64,000 nt of DNA from Motilimonas cestriensis (GCF_021295315.1 NZ_JAIMJA010000006.1:1-64000); one strand, 5' to 3'. Positions 40,270 to 49,840 are shown, numbered from the stretch's first letter. A program made the numbers and translations. The notes: generated by a model not told the origin, from the sequence alone.

Positions 40270-41799
40270 TTAGCCTCCAGGCTGGTTAAGTTGGTAAACA
40301 AGAAACAGAGGTGGACGGGCATAGTTGTTCAGGGTATCGGCATTTTTAAAGGCGACATACAACTTGCCAGTGTTGGCATCAAAAGCCCCGCCTTTAAGGT
40401 TGATTAGGCCAAGGCTATCGAGTTTGCCGTAGTCATAAGGGCGCACATCCCAAGGCTCCATTTCACCGTTTTTCACTTTCAGCATATCGGTGACGCGCCA
40501 CAGCCAGTAATAGCTGTAGTTGTCTGCGGCGGCTAGACTACAAGGACCACCGCATAAATTTCCATTATCTTGGGTGGCTTTGTAGCCAATGCCTGATTCA
40601 TGGCCGCCTGAATTACCTATGGTGAGATAAGTATTGGTACCGGGAATAATGACACCAAATGCAGCTTCACTGAGTGCTGTCCACAGCTGATTTTGCCTGT
40701 CGGTGTTGTACAAAATATCCTGCACACTGATGCTCATATCGCTATAGAGGGTTTTGTCATAAAGTATTTGCGCACGCCGATGAGGAAAATCGAGCACCGC
40801 TTCGGTGGCAACGGGGCCGCTGGTTTGTTGCAGCATGGTTTGTCTGGGCGACCAAATAAAACCCGATGGGCCAGTGGATAAACGACTGTGAATAGATCCG
40901 TGAGCATGACCTGAAATATGGGTGCCACCAAAGTCAGCTTGCCAATTTTCGGGCACATCTGTTATCCAGCCTGCGACATGGGCTGCGCCATCAAGTTGAT
41001 ACGGACCGTGCATTTCACTATTGGCCAGATCGCTGGCATCGACAAAGCGCACAGAAGTGTCGGTTTCGCCGCCGCCGGCATCGTACCAGTTCATGTAATT
41101 AACGATGAGTTGGCCGTCGAGTAAATACATGCCGTTGACTCTAAACCAGTTGTCGATGCCGGTATCCACGCGGTCGGTATTATGAAAGGGGGCGAAATTC
41201 TGCAATGCTTGATCGCCGATATTAAAGTCCGCTGGGTCGCGACTGTTTACTACCTCTGGGATGGCAAATTCAGCGATGCCTTGCTCATAGTCATGACCGA
41301 CAATAAATAAGGAGTGGTTAGCTTGGTTAAGGGCAATGGCTGCTGGCGAGTAGTTTAAGTTAGGGTAAGCGGAGTCGCCGAATTTACCTGATGATAAACG
41401 AAAGCCGCCAAGGTATTGCATATCGCTAATTTGCCATAAGGGTAAGTTGGCATTATCGGCCGGCTGTTGCTCGCAATGACTGTACTCAAAACTGCCACTC
41501 CAAGGCGTTAACGCGCTTTGCTCACATTGCCTGTTTTGTTGTTCGCTTTGGCAAACTTCAGGGGCAATAACCACAGGGGCTAGGTAGCGAGTGCGACTTT
41601 GCTGTTCACCTTCGGATAATCCCTCGCACAAATCGGGCTTCGCCGTTGGCTCTACTGTTGGCGCCAATGAAGGTGTGTTGCTGGGTTGGATTTCGCCATC
41701 GTTTGGTGAGGCGTCACTGCCGCTATTACCACCACAAGCGATTAAGGCCAAGCTTAGGCTAATAAGCGCTACGGGGCGCAAGATACAATGAGTTGGCAT
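40270..41799 (-). CDS. Lipoprotein of unknown function in the secreted-protein cluster
   Basis: A 509-residue lipoprotein. The ATG at 41799 is chosen because AAGGA lies 7 nt upstream; the ATG at 41805 is too close. The signal is VALISLSLALIACGGNSGSD, with lipobox LIAC. A Pro/Thr linker and a Cys-containing segment follow, then a beta-rich region beginning WQISDMQYLGGFRLSSG and including an HISGHAHGSIHSR stretch rich in His. The protein may form a propeller. No family was recognised. It lies 10 bp downstream of the gene at 41810-42958. Confidence 0.65.
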   Translation of the reverse strand: MPTHCILRPVALISLSLALIACGGNSGSDASPNDGEIQPSNTPSLAPTVEPTAKPDLCEGLSEGEQQSRTRYLAPVVIAPEVCQSEQQNRQCEQSALTPWSGSFEYSHCEQQPADNANLPLWQISDMQYLGGFRLSSGKFGDSAYPNLNYSPAAIALNQANHSLFIVGHDYEQGIAEFAIPEVVNSRDPADFNIGDQALQNFAPFHNTDRVDTGIDNWFRVNGMYLLDGQLIVNYMNWYDAGGGETDTSVRFVDASDLANSEMHGPYQLDGAAHVAGWITDVPENWQADFGGTHISGHAHGSIHSRLSTGPSGFIWSPRQTMLQQTSGPVATEAVLDFPHRRAQILYDKTLYSDMSISVQDILYNTDRQNQLWTALSEAAFGVIIPGTNTYLTIGNSGGHESGIGYKATQDNGNLCGGPCSLAAADNYSYYWLWRVTDMLKVKNGEMEPWDVRPYDYGKLDSLGLINLKGGAFDANTGKLYVAFKNADTLNNYARPPLFLVYQLNQPGG

Positions 41800-41809
41800 G
41801 AACATATCC

Positions 41810-42958
41810 TTATGGCTGTCGAGTTACACTCAATTGGCTTGGTGCGGATGGGGTATGAGGATGGGCATTCATCACCACCAAATCGTCCATGGCATACCAG
41901 TCTTCGTAGCGCAGGCTATCGGGCAAGCTTTTATCTATGTAGTCGTTACCGCCCAGTTTGACGGCGTTCCAGCCCACCATTTTGTCGGCATCTTTACCGA
42001 CCCAAGCAATTTGGTAATTGGCAAACACCAGTTGATCATCAATCCATTGCTCATAATGGCCATCGGCAACGCCGGGGGCGGAATTCATTTTCACGTAGAA
42101 GGCCATTTTGCGCCATCCAGTGATACTCTCATCACCAAAGAATTCCCTTGGGTGGATCATGCCTTGCTGCCCGCCCTGTGGAATTAATAGCCCGGACTTC
42201 ATGCCAACCAGCTTGGTATTGGGGTTATCGGTGACGCGATCTTGGTTTAAATCGTTGATGTTATTGTCAAAGTTTAAGCTCATGTCGCCACTGAGCATTT
42301 CCCTTGGTAGCCCTTTAATGGGGTTACTTTCTAAGTAGTAGTGGTTTGCTGGCGGGTAGCCGCGCATCCAAATGGTATTACGTAAGCCGTAGTTGTTGTG
42401 AACATAGTTCCAACCTGCAATGGGGCCGTTAAAGCCGTCACGAAAGCCTTTGAATATTTCCCCACCTTCACCCCAAGTGTGAAGGATACGAAACAGCTTA
42501 CTTAACGCTTTAGGGTGATCGCTATTAGGTGCCCATTTAATGTAAAACTCGGCGTAGACTTCGCTGTACTCTTGGTCAAATTTTTTCGCCAAGATGCCAT
42601 CGGACCACCACTTCCAATTGGGCTCAGATTTAGCATCGCGATAAAACACCACAGAACGTTCACCGCTGCGAGCTTTGTCGGCAAATGCGCCAATCTCAAT
42701 GGATTCATGGCGGTCGGCATCGCCCATGGATGGCGCGTAGGCCGGATCGGTGCGGATCACGGTCCAATTTGGCGGTGCAGGGTTGGCATGTGGTCGTAGT
42801 CCAACGCCATTTGTATTCGGATAACCCGCTACCCAATCTGGTTGCTGTTCAAAATCTTCTGCAAAAATGACATTGGCCTGTGAGTTGGAAATGCTTAACC
42901 AACTCAATAACCCTGTAGTGAGAAGCGCAATGAATTTAGGGCGGTGAAATAGCAACAT
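41810..42958 (-). CDS. Secreted jelly-roll-like protein, possible polysaccharide-binding or lyase fold
   Basis: A 382-residue secreted protein from the ATG at 42958, giving signal peptide LLFHRPKFIALLTTGLLSWLSISNSQA (read in two parts). The longer reading from 43024 has a Cys-rich tail that does not fit a signal. The mature protein starts NVIFAEDFEQQPDW and has aromatic, concanavalin-like strands (SEVYAEFYIKWAP, MAFYVKMNSAPG, WIDDQLVFANYQIAW, WYAMDDLVVMNAHP), as seen in PL-type jelly rolls. No catalytic residues were assigned. It is the first gene of a four-gene minus-strand cluster with near-zero spacing. Confidence 0.65.
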   Translation of the reverse strand: MLLFHRPKFIALLTTGLLSWLSISNSQANVIFAEDFEQQPDWVAGYPNTNGVGLRPHANPAPPNWTVIRTDPAYAPSMGDADRHESIEIGAFADKARSGERSVVFYRDAKSEPNWKWWSDGILAKKFDQEYSEVYAEFYIKWAPNSDHPKALSKLFRILHTWGEGGEIFKGFRDGFNGPIAGWNYVHNNYGLRNTIWMRGYPPANHYYLESNPIKGLPREMLSGDMSLNFDNNINDLNQDRVTDNPNTKLVGMKSGLLIPQGGQQGMIHPREFFGDESITGWRKMAFYVKMNSAPGVADGHYEQWIDDQLVFANYQIAWVGKDADKMVGWNAVKLGGNDYIDKSLPDSLRYEDWYAMDDLVVMNAHPHTPSAPSQLSVTRQP

Positions 42959-43145
42959 CTTGGTTCGACTTATAGGTAAACAATAGTTACATATTAAACA
43001 TGTTTTATATGCAATAGGAGTCATATTGATGCGAAGAGTTGTTTTATTTGCGCTGGGTCAAATTTTATTCTGATGACAGAAACCCTGTAGCGATCAACTA
43101 TTTCAACCTAAATAACTGATATAAATTAAAATAAAGGAGAGTTTA

Positions 43146-43412
43146 ATGTTAACGAAACAGCACCAAGAAAAGTACGCCGCATTTTATGCCGCAACCCATC
43201 ACAATGAACATTTAGATTCTAAAACGGAGGTGTTGGTTGGCTTAGCTGCAGCTATGGCCATGAATTGCGCACCTTGTACCGACTATTATCTACAACAAGC
43301 AAAAAAACAGGGAATCAGTAAAGCTGAAATATCTGAAGTAACAGCAAAGGTGATGGCTGTGGCAGCAGGACAGAAGAAGTTGCAAGCCCAAGCAGCATTA
43401 GAAAACTATTAA
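43146..43412 (+). CDS. Carboxymuconolactone decarboxylase/AhpD-like protein
   Basis: An 88-residue protein of the CMD fold. The CxxC pair MNCAPCTDYYLQQAKKQGISKAEI (Cys40 and Cys43) with the helix that follows matches AhpD-like alkylhydroperoxidase motifs. It is shorter than AhpD, so it may act as a small thiol reductase or peroxidase. AAAGGAGAG precedes the ATG. It stands alone between the secreted cluster and the GH5 gene. Confidence 0.8.
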   Translation: MLTKQHQEKYAAFYAATHHNEHLDSKTEVLVGLAAAMAMNCAPCTDYYLQQAKKQGISKAEISEVTAKVMAVAAGQKKLQAQAALENY

Positions 43413-43573
43413 ACCGATTGGGATTTTAGGCAATTTACTCCGATTAGGCTTAGGGTTTTGCGGTTGCTCCCATAATGATGTTTTGTACCTTTATTTATGA
43501 ACCTTTGATTGTAAACTAAATGTGTTGTTTAAAAATCAAGCAACTAAAACCTGTTTAATTCAAGGATGAATTT

Positions 43574-45259
43574 ATGAAAAAATCCCTCATAGCGCTGGGT
43601 GTTGCGATGACATTTAGCCAACCTGTTTTAGCCGTTGACTGCAGTGGTATTGAAGCTTACCAAGGCAAAGGTGAATACACGCAAGATCAACAAGTTACCC
43701 ATCAAAGCAATAAATTTCAATGTACTGTTCCTGGCTGGTGTGCCCTTGACGGTCCTTATGAGCCTGGTGTTGGTTGGGCATCGAGTAATGCTTGGCAAGA
43801 TTTAGGCGTTTGTGATACCGGTGGCGGGGATACTGGCGGCGGTGATACCGGCGGTGGTGATACCGGCGGTGGTGATACCGGCGGTGGTGATACCGGCGGT
43901 GGTGATACCGGCGGTGGTGATACTGGTGGCGGTGATACCGGTGGTGGTGATACCGGTGGTGGTGATACTGGTGGCGGTGATACCGGTGGTGATACTGGTG
44001 GCGGTACAGATACAACAGGGCCATCATGTGATGCAACAGAAGATTGGCAAGCCAGTGTTGCTTATGGCAGTGGTACTGTTATCGATCATCAAGGTGAGTT
44101 ATATCAGGCGAACTGGTGGACTAAAGGCGCTGATCCGTTAAAAAACTCAGGTCCTTGGCAGGTATGGAGTAGCCAAGGCAGTTGTTCTACCAGCGGCGGT
44201 GATACAGGCGGTGATACCGGTGGCGGTGATACTGGTGGCGGTGATACTGGTGGCGGTGATACTGGTGGCGGTGATACTGGTGGCGGTGATACTGGTGGCG
44301 GTGATACCGGTGGTGACACAGGTGGTAATACTACTGATACGCCAGTAGCATTGAATGGTCAGCTATCGGTTTGTGGCACTAAGCTATGTAATGAAAAACA
44401 GCAGCCAGTGCAACTGCAAGGCATGAGTAGCCATGGTTTGCAGTGGTATGGTTGGAACAACTGTTTAACCGAGAAATCACTTGATGCCCTTGCTAAAGAT
44501 TGGCAAGCCGATGTCTTACGCATTTCACTTTACGTGCAAGAGGGCGGTTATGAAACCGACCCGCAAGGCTATACCGAGCAGGTTAATCGCTTAATTGCTG
44601 AAGCCTCTGAGCGTGGTATGTATGCGCTAGTTGATTGGCACCAGCTTGATCCGGGCGATCCAAATTACAATCTAGCCAATGCTAAGCGTTTCTTTACCGA
44701 TATTGCTAACGCTAACAAAGATCGTAATAACATTATTTACGATATTGCTAACGAGCCCAACAAAGTGAGCTGGGATCGCATTCAATCTTACTCGACTGAA
44801 ATTATCCCCGTGATCCGCGCGATTGATCCTGATGCGGTGGTATTAGTGGGTACTCATGGCTGGGCAAGCTTAGGGGTGTCCGATGGCGCGAGTTATCAAG
44901 ATATCGTTAAGAATCCAGTGCCATTTGATAATGTGATGTACACCTTCCATTTCTATGCCGCTAGTCATGATGATTACTACCGTCAGCAGCTAACGGCCGC
45001 CAGTGAAGTGTTGCCATTATTTGTTACCGAGTTTGGTACGCAAACTTATACTGGTGATGGCAATAATGACTTTGTCAGTGCACAGGCTTATTTAGATATT
45101 CTAAATAGTAAGCAAATTAGCTGGGTTAACTGGAACTATTCTGACGATTTTCGCAGTGGTGCGGTATGGCAGCAAAGTACTTGTCGTAACGATGGACCTT
45201 GGGCTGAGGCGAGCTTAAAACCTGCAGGTAAATGGGTTCGTGAGCAAATGCGTAAGTAA
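43574..45259 (+). CDS. Secreted GH5 glycoside hydrolase (endoglucanase-type) with two N-terminal carbohydrate-binding modules
   Basis: A 561-residue secreted enzyme with signal peptide KSLIALGVAMTFSQPVLA, a Cys-rich CBM-like module (about 21-80), a DTGGG pentapeptide linker (about 81-145), and a CBM5/12 module with the YQANWWTKG motif (about 150-205). A second DTGGG linker and the GH5 domain (about 255-561) follow. The GH5 domain resembles subfamily 2 enzymes such as Erwinia Cel5: LQGMSSHGLQWYG, YDIANEPNKVSW with acid/base Glu394, HFYAASH, and FVTEFGTQTYTG with nucleophile Glu486. Beta-1,4-glucan is the likely substrate. The CBM5/12 type also binds chitin, as in the chitinase at 61833. A terminator follows. 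Confidence 0.93.
   Translation: MKKSLIALGVAMTFSQPVLAVDCSGIEAYQGKGEYTQDQQVTHQSNKFQCTVPGWCALDGPYEPGVGWASSNAWQDLGVCDTGGGDTGGGDTGGGDTGGGDTGGGDTGGGDTGGGDTGGGDTGGGDTGGGDTGGGDTGGDTGGGTDTTGPSCDATEDWQASVAYGSGTVIDHQGELYQANWWTKGADPLKNSGPWQVWSSQGSCSTSGGDTGGDTGGGDTGGGDTGGGDTGGGDTGGGDTGGGDTGGDTGGNTTDTPVALNGQLSVCGTKLCNEKQQPVQLQGMSSHGLQWYGWNNCLTEKSLDALAKDWQADVLRISLYVQEGGYETDPQGYTEQVNRLIAEASERGMYALVDWHQLDPGDPNYNLANAKRFFTDIANANKDRNNIIYDIANEPNKVSWDRIQSYSTEIIPVIRAIDPDAVVLVGTHGWASLGVSDGASYQDIVKNPVPFDNVMYTFHFYAASHDDYYRQQLTAASEVLPLFVTEFGTQTYTGDGNNDFVSAQAYLDILNSKQISWVNWNYSDDFRSGAVWQQSTCRNDGPWAEASLKPAGKWVREQMRK
43814..44008 (+). repeat. 15-bp tandem repeat encoding the first DTGGG linker
   Basis: About thirteen near-identical 15-bp units (GATACCGGCGGTGGT and synonymous variants) in frame, each coding for Asp-Thr-Gly-Gly-Gly. 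Copy number could vary by slippage without shifting the frame. Confidence 0.9.
44194..44327 (+). repeat. 15-bp tandem repeat encoding the second DTGGG linker
   Basis: About nine DTGGG/DTGG units. The dominant unit is GATACTGGTGGCGGT and is more uniform than in the first array, suggesting more recent expansion. Confidence 0.9.
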
Positions 45260-45302
45260 TGTTTAGCCTGTCAAAATCATAAGGCGGGCATGGTTTCACG
45301 CA

Positions 45303-45332
45303 AAAACGGCAGCCATATGGCTGCCGTTTTCT
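45303..45332. terminator. Bidirectional terminator between the GH5 gene and ppnP
   Basis: AAAACGGCAGCC, loop ATAT, GGCTGCCGTTTT: perfect 12-bp arms between two convergent genes. Confidence 0.92.
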
Positions 45333-45350
45333 TATTAGCGTACCGCTAAC

Positions 45351-45635
45351 TTAACCTTCGTATTTACAAAGGTAAGCCGTATCTACATCTACTTTTACAG
45401 AAAAGCTAGAGTTAGCTTCCACTGGGAACATTTGACCGTCAGTGTAAGTTTTCCACTCATCAGAGCCAGCTAGTTTAATGGTTAAGCTACCGCTGACCAC
45501 TGTCATGTATTCTTTAGCACCAGTAGAAAACTCATACTCGCCTTTTGCCATTACTCCAACAGTTGCTGGTAGGTCTTGTCCTTCAAATGCGATTGATTTT
45601 ACTTTACCGTCAAAATATTCGTTTACATTAAACAT
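45351..45635 (-). CDS. ppnP: Pyrimidine/purine nucleoside phosphorylase PpnP (DUF1255)
   Basis: A 94-residue single-domain cupin, starting [19 protein letters not shown] at 45635, with ATAGGGATT upstream. The full-length match to the YaiE/PpnP family includes [16 protein letters not shown] and the [16 protein letters not shown] strands. E. coli PpnP phosphorolyses several purine and pyrimidine nucleosides. Upstream in-frame codons to 45725 do not fit the family and are excluded. It is monocistronic and convergent with the GH5 gene. Confidence 0.92.
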   Translation of the reverse strand: MFNVNEYFDGKVKSIAFEGQDLPATVGVMAKGEYEFSTGAKEYMTVVSGSLTIKLAGSDEWKTYTDGQMFPVEANSSFSVKVDVDTAYLCKYEG

Positions 45636-45850
45636 TTTTATAATCCCTATATATAAACTTTTTAAGCTCAATGATGTGTTTTTTCGCCGCCAAGTATGCC
45701 TTGAGCAAATCACTGAAACAAGCAAAACTAATTCAACAGCCCCTTGATAGTGAGGTGGAAAAAACTCACTTTTTAGCGCTTACCTCTTGTTGCTGAGTAG
45801 GCATCGTTTTATGGTGTGGTTTTAATCTTGGGCGTGCGAGAGGAAAGAAG

Positions 45851-46666
45851 ATGTTACCACTCTATCAAATTGATGCTTTTACCAATGCGCTTTTTAAAGG
45901 CAATCCCGCTGCTGTAGTTCCCCTAGACGCTTGGTTAAGTGATGAACTAATGCAACAAATTGCGGCTGAAAATAACCTAGCCGAAACGGCATTTTTTGTG
46001 CCCATCAGCCAAGGTCAATATCAGATCCGCTGGTTTACGCCGGCCTGCGAGGTTCCCTTATGTGGCCATGCCACCTTGGCCAGTGCTTTTGTGCTGTTTT
46101 ATGAATTAGGCTTAGCTGGCGAGCAGGTGGTGTTTCACAGTAAAAGCGGCGAGCTAACGGTGACAAAATCAGGTGAGCAATTACAGTTAAATTTCCCGCA
46201 AATTCCAGCTGCCATGGTGGCTGATGAGTTGATCCCTGCTGACATTGAACTTGGCTTGGGCGTGCCAGTTGCAAATGTATTAGAGGCTACTAGCCAAGAC
46301 GATCCTGTTTACCTTGTGGTGCTCGACAGCGTGCAGCAACTCAGGGCGCTAGCGCCTGATATGAACATTCTAGCTCGCTTGCATCCCCACTCTGTTTTGG
46401 TGACAGCATTAGGAGAGGAAGGATCTGACTATGACTGCGAGTCGCGCTTTTTCCTGCCCAGTTATGGCATAGATGAAGACCCAGTTACTGGTATGGCGCA
46501 CTGCATTTTGGCGCCCTATTGGTGCCTTCAGTTAGGAAAAGCACGTATCAACGCGTATCAAGCCTCTAAGCGTGGTGGTGCTATGCACTGTGAATTACTG
46601 GAAGCGGGTAGGGTGTTGTTATCTGGCCACGGCAAGAAATACCTGTCAGGTCAAATAACCCTATAA
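45851..46666 (+). CDS. PhzF-family isomerase-like protein
   Basis: A 271-residue protein of the PhzC/PhzF (DapF-like) family. It has QIDAFTNALFKGNPAAVVPL with the conserved GNP segment, NLAETAFFVP with the catalytic Glu found in PhzF, and the WFTPACEVPLCGHATLASA motif (near residue 60). The second half has DEDPVTGMAHCILAPYW. No phenazine genes are near, so this is one of the common stand-alone homologues whose reaction is unknown. GAGAGGAAAGAAG precedes the ATG. Confidence 0.9.
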   Translation: MLPLYQIDAFTNALFKGNPAAVVPLDAWLSDELMQQIAAENNLAETAFFVPISQGQYQIRWFTPACEVPLCGHATLASAFVLFYELGLAGEQVVFHSKSGELTVTKSGEQLQLNFPQIPAAMVADELIPADIELGLGVPVANVLEATSQDDPVYLVVLDSVQQLRALAPDMNILARLHPHSVLVTALGEEGSDYDCESRFFLPSYGIDEDPVTGMAHCILAPYWCLQLGKARINAYQASKRGGAMHCELLEAGRVLLSGHGKKYLSGQITL

Positions 46667-46855
46667 CCTTTGCTCAATAAAGTTGGCCATTGGCGCGGTC
46701 GACTTGATTGATTTATAGATTAAAAATTAGAACAAACAATGCGCATTTTTAGTTAGATCCGACTGCCTGATTTCGCTTATCATATTCAGTTCACCTATTC
46801 GGCAGCTTTGTTGCCGATTTTGCCTCTTCTTTACCTGCAAATAAAAGGATATGCC

Positions 46856-48685
46856 ATGTTTGGCTTTTTTGAACGCCTTCTGCCTGCTTTTCCGCCCGAA
46901 GAGCCGACCCAACCACCAAAGGGGTTGTTAGCCTTTTGCCGACACTACACCAAGGGTATGTGGATCCCACTGCTTCTGATGTCATTATTAACAGCATTAG
47001 GAGCAGTATTAGAGGTATCATTATTTCGTTTCATGGGACAACTTGTTGATTGGTTAGCGGATAAAAACCCAGATACTTTCCTAGCAGAAGAGTCGGGCAC
47101 ACTGATTTATATGAGTATTGTGCTGCTGGTGGCGATGCCTTTAGTTGGTCTATTGCATTCGTTGTTGGTGCATCAAACCTTATTGGGTAATTATCCGATG
47201 TCGATCCGCTGGTTGGCACACCGATTTTTACTTAAACAAAGTGTGTCGTTTTATGCCGATGATTTTGCTGGACGAATTTCAACTAAGGTGATGCAAACCG
47301 CGCTGTCGGTGCGTGAAACCGTGATGAAGCTACTTGATGTCCTAATGTATATTGTGGTGTATTTCACCTCTATGCTGGTACTGGTTGCCTCGGCTGATTG
47401 GCGTTTAATGCTGCCTATGTTGGTATGGTTGGCCGCTTATGTTGGCATTCAAATGTATTTTGTACCTAAGCTACGTGCAATTTCAGCTGAACAAGCCGAT
47501 GCGCGTTCGATGATGGCGGGTCGTATTGTCGATTCATACACCAATATCACCACTGTAAAACTATTCTCACACACTAACCGTGAAGCCGACTATGCCAAAG
47601 AAGGCATGGACGAATTTATGGCGACGGTGTACAAACAAATGCGCTTAGCAACCAGCCTGAATATGTCGGTCAACGTTATTAATTATCTACTGGTATTTGT
47701 TATTTCGGCGATGGCTATTTGGCTTTGGTCTGGCAGCTTAATTACGGTTGGTGCTATTGCCATTGCGGTGTCATTAGCGCTACGTTTAAACGGCATGGCG
47801 CAATGGATCATGTGGGAAGTCAGTGCCTTATTTGAAAACATGGGCACAGTGACAGACGGCATGAATACCCTGTCTAAGCCATTACAAATTCAAGATAAAG
47901 CGGGTGCGCAGCCGATAGTAGTTAATAAGGGCGAAATTAAATTTGATCAGGTTGGTTTTCACTATGGTGAGGACAAAGGCGTGATTAATAATTTGCAATT
48001 TACCATTAAACCGGGCCAGAAAATTGGTCTAGTGGGTCGCTCGGGAGCCGGTAAATCAACCTTAGTGAACTTGTTGATGCGTTTCCACGATGTTGAGTCA
48101 GGACGTATTCTCATTGACGATCAGGACATTCGTGAGATCCAACAAGATAGTTTGCGCGCGCAAATCGGCATGGTAACGCAGGACACCTCGTTGCTGCATC
48201 GTTCGGTGCGAGAAAACTTACTGTACGGACGCCCAGATGCCACTGAAGAAGAAATGATTGCTGCGGCTAAGCAGGCCGAAGCCCATGAGTTTATTCTCGG
48301 CTTAACGGATCCAAGTGGCCGCACCGGTTATGACGCTCATGTGGGTGAGCGCGGCGTGAAGTTATCCGGTGGTCAGCGTCAACGTATTGCCATTACTCGA
48401 GTGTTATTAAAAGATGCGCCGATCCTGATTTTAGATGAAGCCACCTCGGCGCTGGACTCAGAAGTAGAAGCGGCGATTCAAGCTAGTTTATATAAACTCA
48501 TGCAAGGCAAAACCGTTATTGCTATTGCTCACCGCTTATCAACCATCGCCGCGATGGATAAACTGATCGTGCTGGATAAAGGTGAAATCGCCGAGCAGGG
48601 TAGTCATGCTGAGCTGGTTGCCGCAGGTGGGATTTACGCCCAGCTATGGGCGCATCAAACGGGCGGATTTCTCGGCGAGGATTAA
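46856..48685 (+). CDS. ABC exporter with fused permease and ATPase
   Basis: A 609-residue half-transporter from the ATG at 46856, with AAAAGGA 6 nt upstream; an upstream TTG at 46808 is rejected. Six membrane helices span about residues 35-325 (ABC_membrane type I). The nucleotide-binding domain follows, with Walker A GLVGRSGAGKSTLVN, signature KLSGGQRQRIAI, Walker B ILILDEATSALD and switch His in IAIAHRLSTIA. It would work as a homodimer exporting a lipid or drug. The best match in memory is the MsbA-like multidrug ABC subgroup. It is monocistronic, with hairpin repeats behind it. Confidence 0.92.
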   Translation: MFGFFERLLPAFPPEEPTQPPKGLLAFCRHYTKGMWIPLLLMSLLTALGAVLEVSLFRFMGQLVDWLADKNPDTFLAEESGTLIYMSIVLLVAMPLVGLLHSLLVHQTLLGNYPMSIRWLAHRFLLKQSVSFYADDFAGRISTKVMQTALSVRETVMKLLDVLMYIVVYFTSMLVLVASADWRLMLPMLVWLAAYVGIQMYFVPKLRAISAEQADARSMMAGRIVDSYTNITTVKLFSHTNREADYAKEGMDEFMATVYKQMRLATSLNMSVNVINYLLVFVISAMAIWLWSGSLITVGAIAIAVSLALRLNGMAQWIMWEVSALFENMGTVTDGMNTLSKPLQIQDKAGAQPIVVNKGEIKFDQVGFHYGEDKGVINNLQFTIKPGQKIGLVGRSGAGKSTLVNLLMRFHDVESGRILIDDQDIREIQQDSLRAQIGMVTQDTSLLHRSVRENLLYGRPDATEEEMIAAAKQAEAHEFILGLTDPSGRTGYDAHVGERGVKLSGGQRQRIAITRVLLKDAPILILDEATSALDSEVEAAIQASLYKLMQGKTVIAIAHRLSTIAAMDKLIVLDKGEIAEQGSHAELVAAGGIYAQLWAHQTGGFLGED

Positions 48686-48688
48686 GTT

Positions 48689-48878
48689 CCTATTCGCCGA
48701 ATAAATTCGGCTCCTACACGATATTCCCCCGTAGGAGCCGAGCTCGCTCGGCGAATGATATTCTGAACTTAGCAATATCGCCGAGTATATTTGCCCTCTA
48801 CACGATATTCCCTCCATAGAGGAACTGAGCTTGCTCAGCGAAAAAGCGCTTTATCGCCCCATGACTGGGGCTCCTACC
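48689..48878. repeat. Densest cluster of dispersed hairpins (five units)
   Basis: Units: 48689-48717 (GCCGAA-TAAA-TTCGGC), 48731-48760 (GCCGAG-CTCG-CTCGGC), a degenerate unit near 48777-48801, 48817-48841 (CTGAG-CTTG-CTCAG) and 48850-48878 (GCCCCA-TGAC-TGGGGC). Most have a GTAGGA or TCCTAC flank on one side and a GAA/GAT-type flank on the other. They fill the 200-bp gap between the ABC exporter and ribB. Confidence 0.87.
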
Positions 48879-48885
48879 TAATAAA

Positions 48886-49539
48886 TTAACCCGCCAAGCT
48901 TTGCTGGCTGTTAATGTAACTCACCAAATCTTCAATCGACAGTACGGGCATTTGATGTTGCGTAGCAAACTTAACCACTTCAGGTAAGCGTGCCATTGAG
49001 CCATCAATATTGTTTAATTCGCAAATCACGCCAAAAGGATCGAGTCCTGCTAGTCGCATTAAATCGACCGACGCTTCGGTATGACCGCGTCTTACTAACA
49101 CCCCGCCATTGACCGCTTTTAGCGGAAACACATGGCCGGGACGTGATAAATCTTCGGGCTTGGCGTTGGCTGCGGTGGCGGCTTTGATGGTGGTCACGCG
49201 ATCGGCGGCGCTAACACCTGTGGTTACGCCTTCTTTTGCTTCGATAGTCACAGTATAAGCGGTGTGATTTTGGCTGGTGTTGTTGCTAACCATTTGTGGT
49301 AAATCGAGCTGCTTAACACGCTCTTCTGGTAAACATAAACACACAATACCGCTGCCTTCGCGGATCATCATCGCCATTTGTGCGGTAGTGAGGTGCTGCG
49401 CTGAAAAAATAAAATCCCCTTCGTTTTCACGATTTTCATCGTCAACAACCAGTACACCTTGGCCTTGTTGCAGTGCGGTTAATGCCGCCTCAACACGTTG
49501 CAATGGCGTGCCAAAAGGGGTTAATAAAGACTGACTCAT
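48886..49539 (-). CDS. ribB: 3,4-dihydroxy-2-butanone-4-phosphate synthase
   Basis: Makes the four-carbon unit of riboflavin from ribulose 5-phosphate. The 217-residue single-domain RibB has the [16 protein letters not shown] active-site loop (about residues 36-51), the SGIVCLCLP strand and [24 protein letters not shown] (in sequence, catalytic His). There is no fused GTP cyclohydrolase II domain. It stands alone and is preceded by an FMN riboswitch, so it is repressed when FMN is plentiful. Confidence 0.96.
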   Translation of the reverse strand: MSQSLLTPFGTPLQRVEAALTALQQGQGVLVVDDENRENEGDFIFSAQHLTTAQMAMMIREGSGIVCLCLPEERVKQLDLPQMVSNNTSQNHTAYTVTIEAKEGVTTGVSAADRVTTIKAATAANAKPEDLSRPGHVFPLKAVNGGVLVRRGHTEASVDLMRLAGLDPFGVICELNNIDGSMARLPEVVKFATQHQMPVLSIEDLVSYINSQQSLAG

Positions 49540-49678
49540 GGTAAATTCCTTCTATAAATAGATACCAGAATCAGGGCTGATAGAGGACGTGTTTGACCAC
49601 GAAAAAAGCCTACGCAAGTGCCCATTAGCAAATGGCTGACAATAGCCTGCTAACGGACGAGCCCGCGCATTATTTTTT

Positions 49679-49840
49679 ATTCTCTCTCATCCGGACTATG
49701 ACCGTCGGCTCTGGAGTTACACCAGATCTGCTGACCTTGCTTAAACAGAGTTAACCAAGCGCTCGCGGGCTTTTGTTTATCTCGACATCGAGGTGAAAAC
49801 AATTTACCGCCGGTGGGGAATTGCGCCCCGCCCTGAGAAT
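49679..49840 (-). promoter_or_regulatory. FMN riboswitch (RFN element) in the ribB leader
   Basis: Minus strand. The 5-prime part reads ATTCTCAGGGCGGGGCGCAA then TTCCCCACCGGCGGT, and the 3-prime part AGCCGACGGTCATAGTCCGG then ATGAGAGAGAAT. These are the conserved arms of the RFN aptamer. The element ends about 140 nt before the ribB start. The intervening expression platform has TTAGCAGGCT pairing with AGCC...TGCTAA, and a T-run near 49600. Confidence 0.95.

Noticed and set aside
43814-44327. Regular repeat spacing that could suggest a CRISPR array
   Set aside because: The 15-bp units are contiguous, in frame and code for a DTGGG linker; there are no spacers.
45851-46666. Phenazine biosynthesis
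   Set aside because: Only a PhzF-like gene is present; no other phz gene lies nearby, and stand-alone homologues are common.
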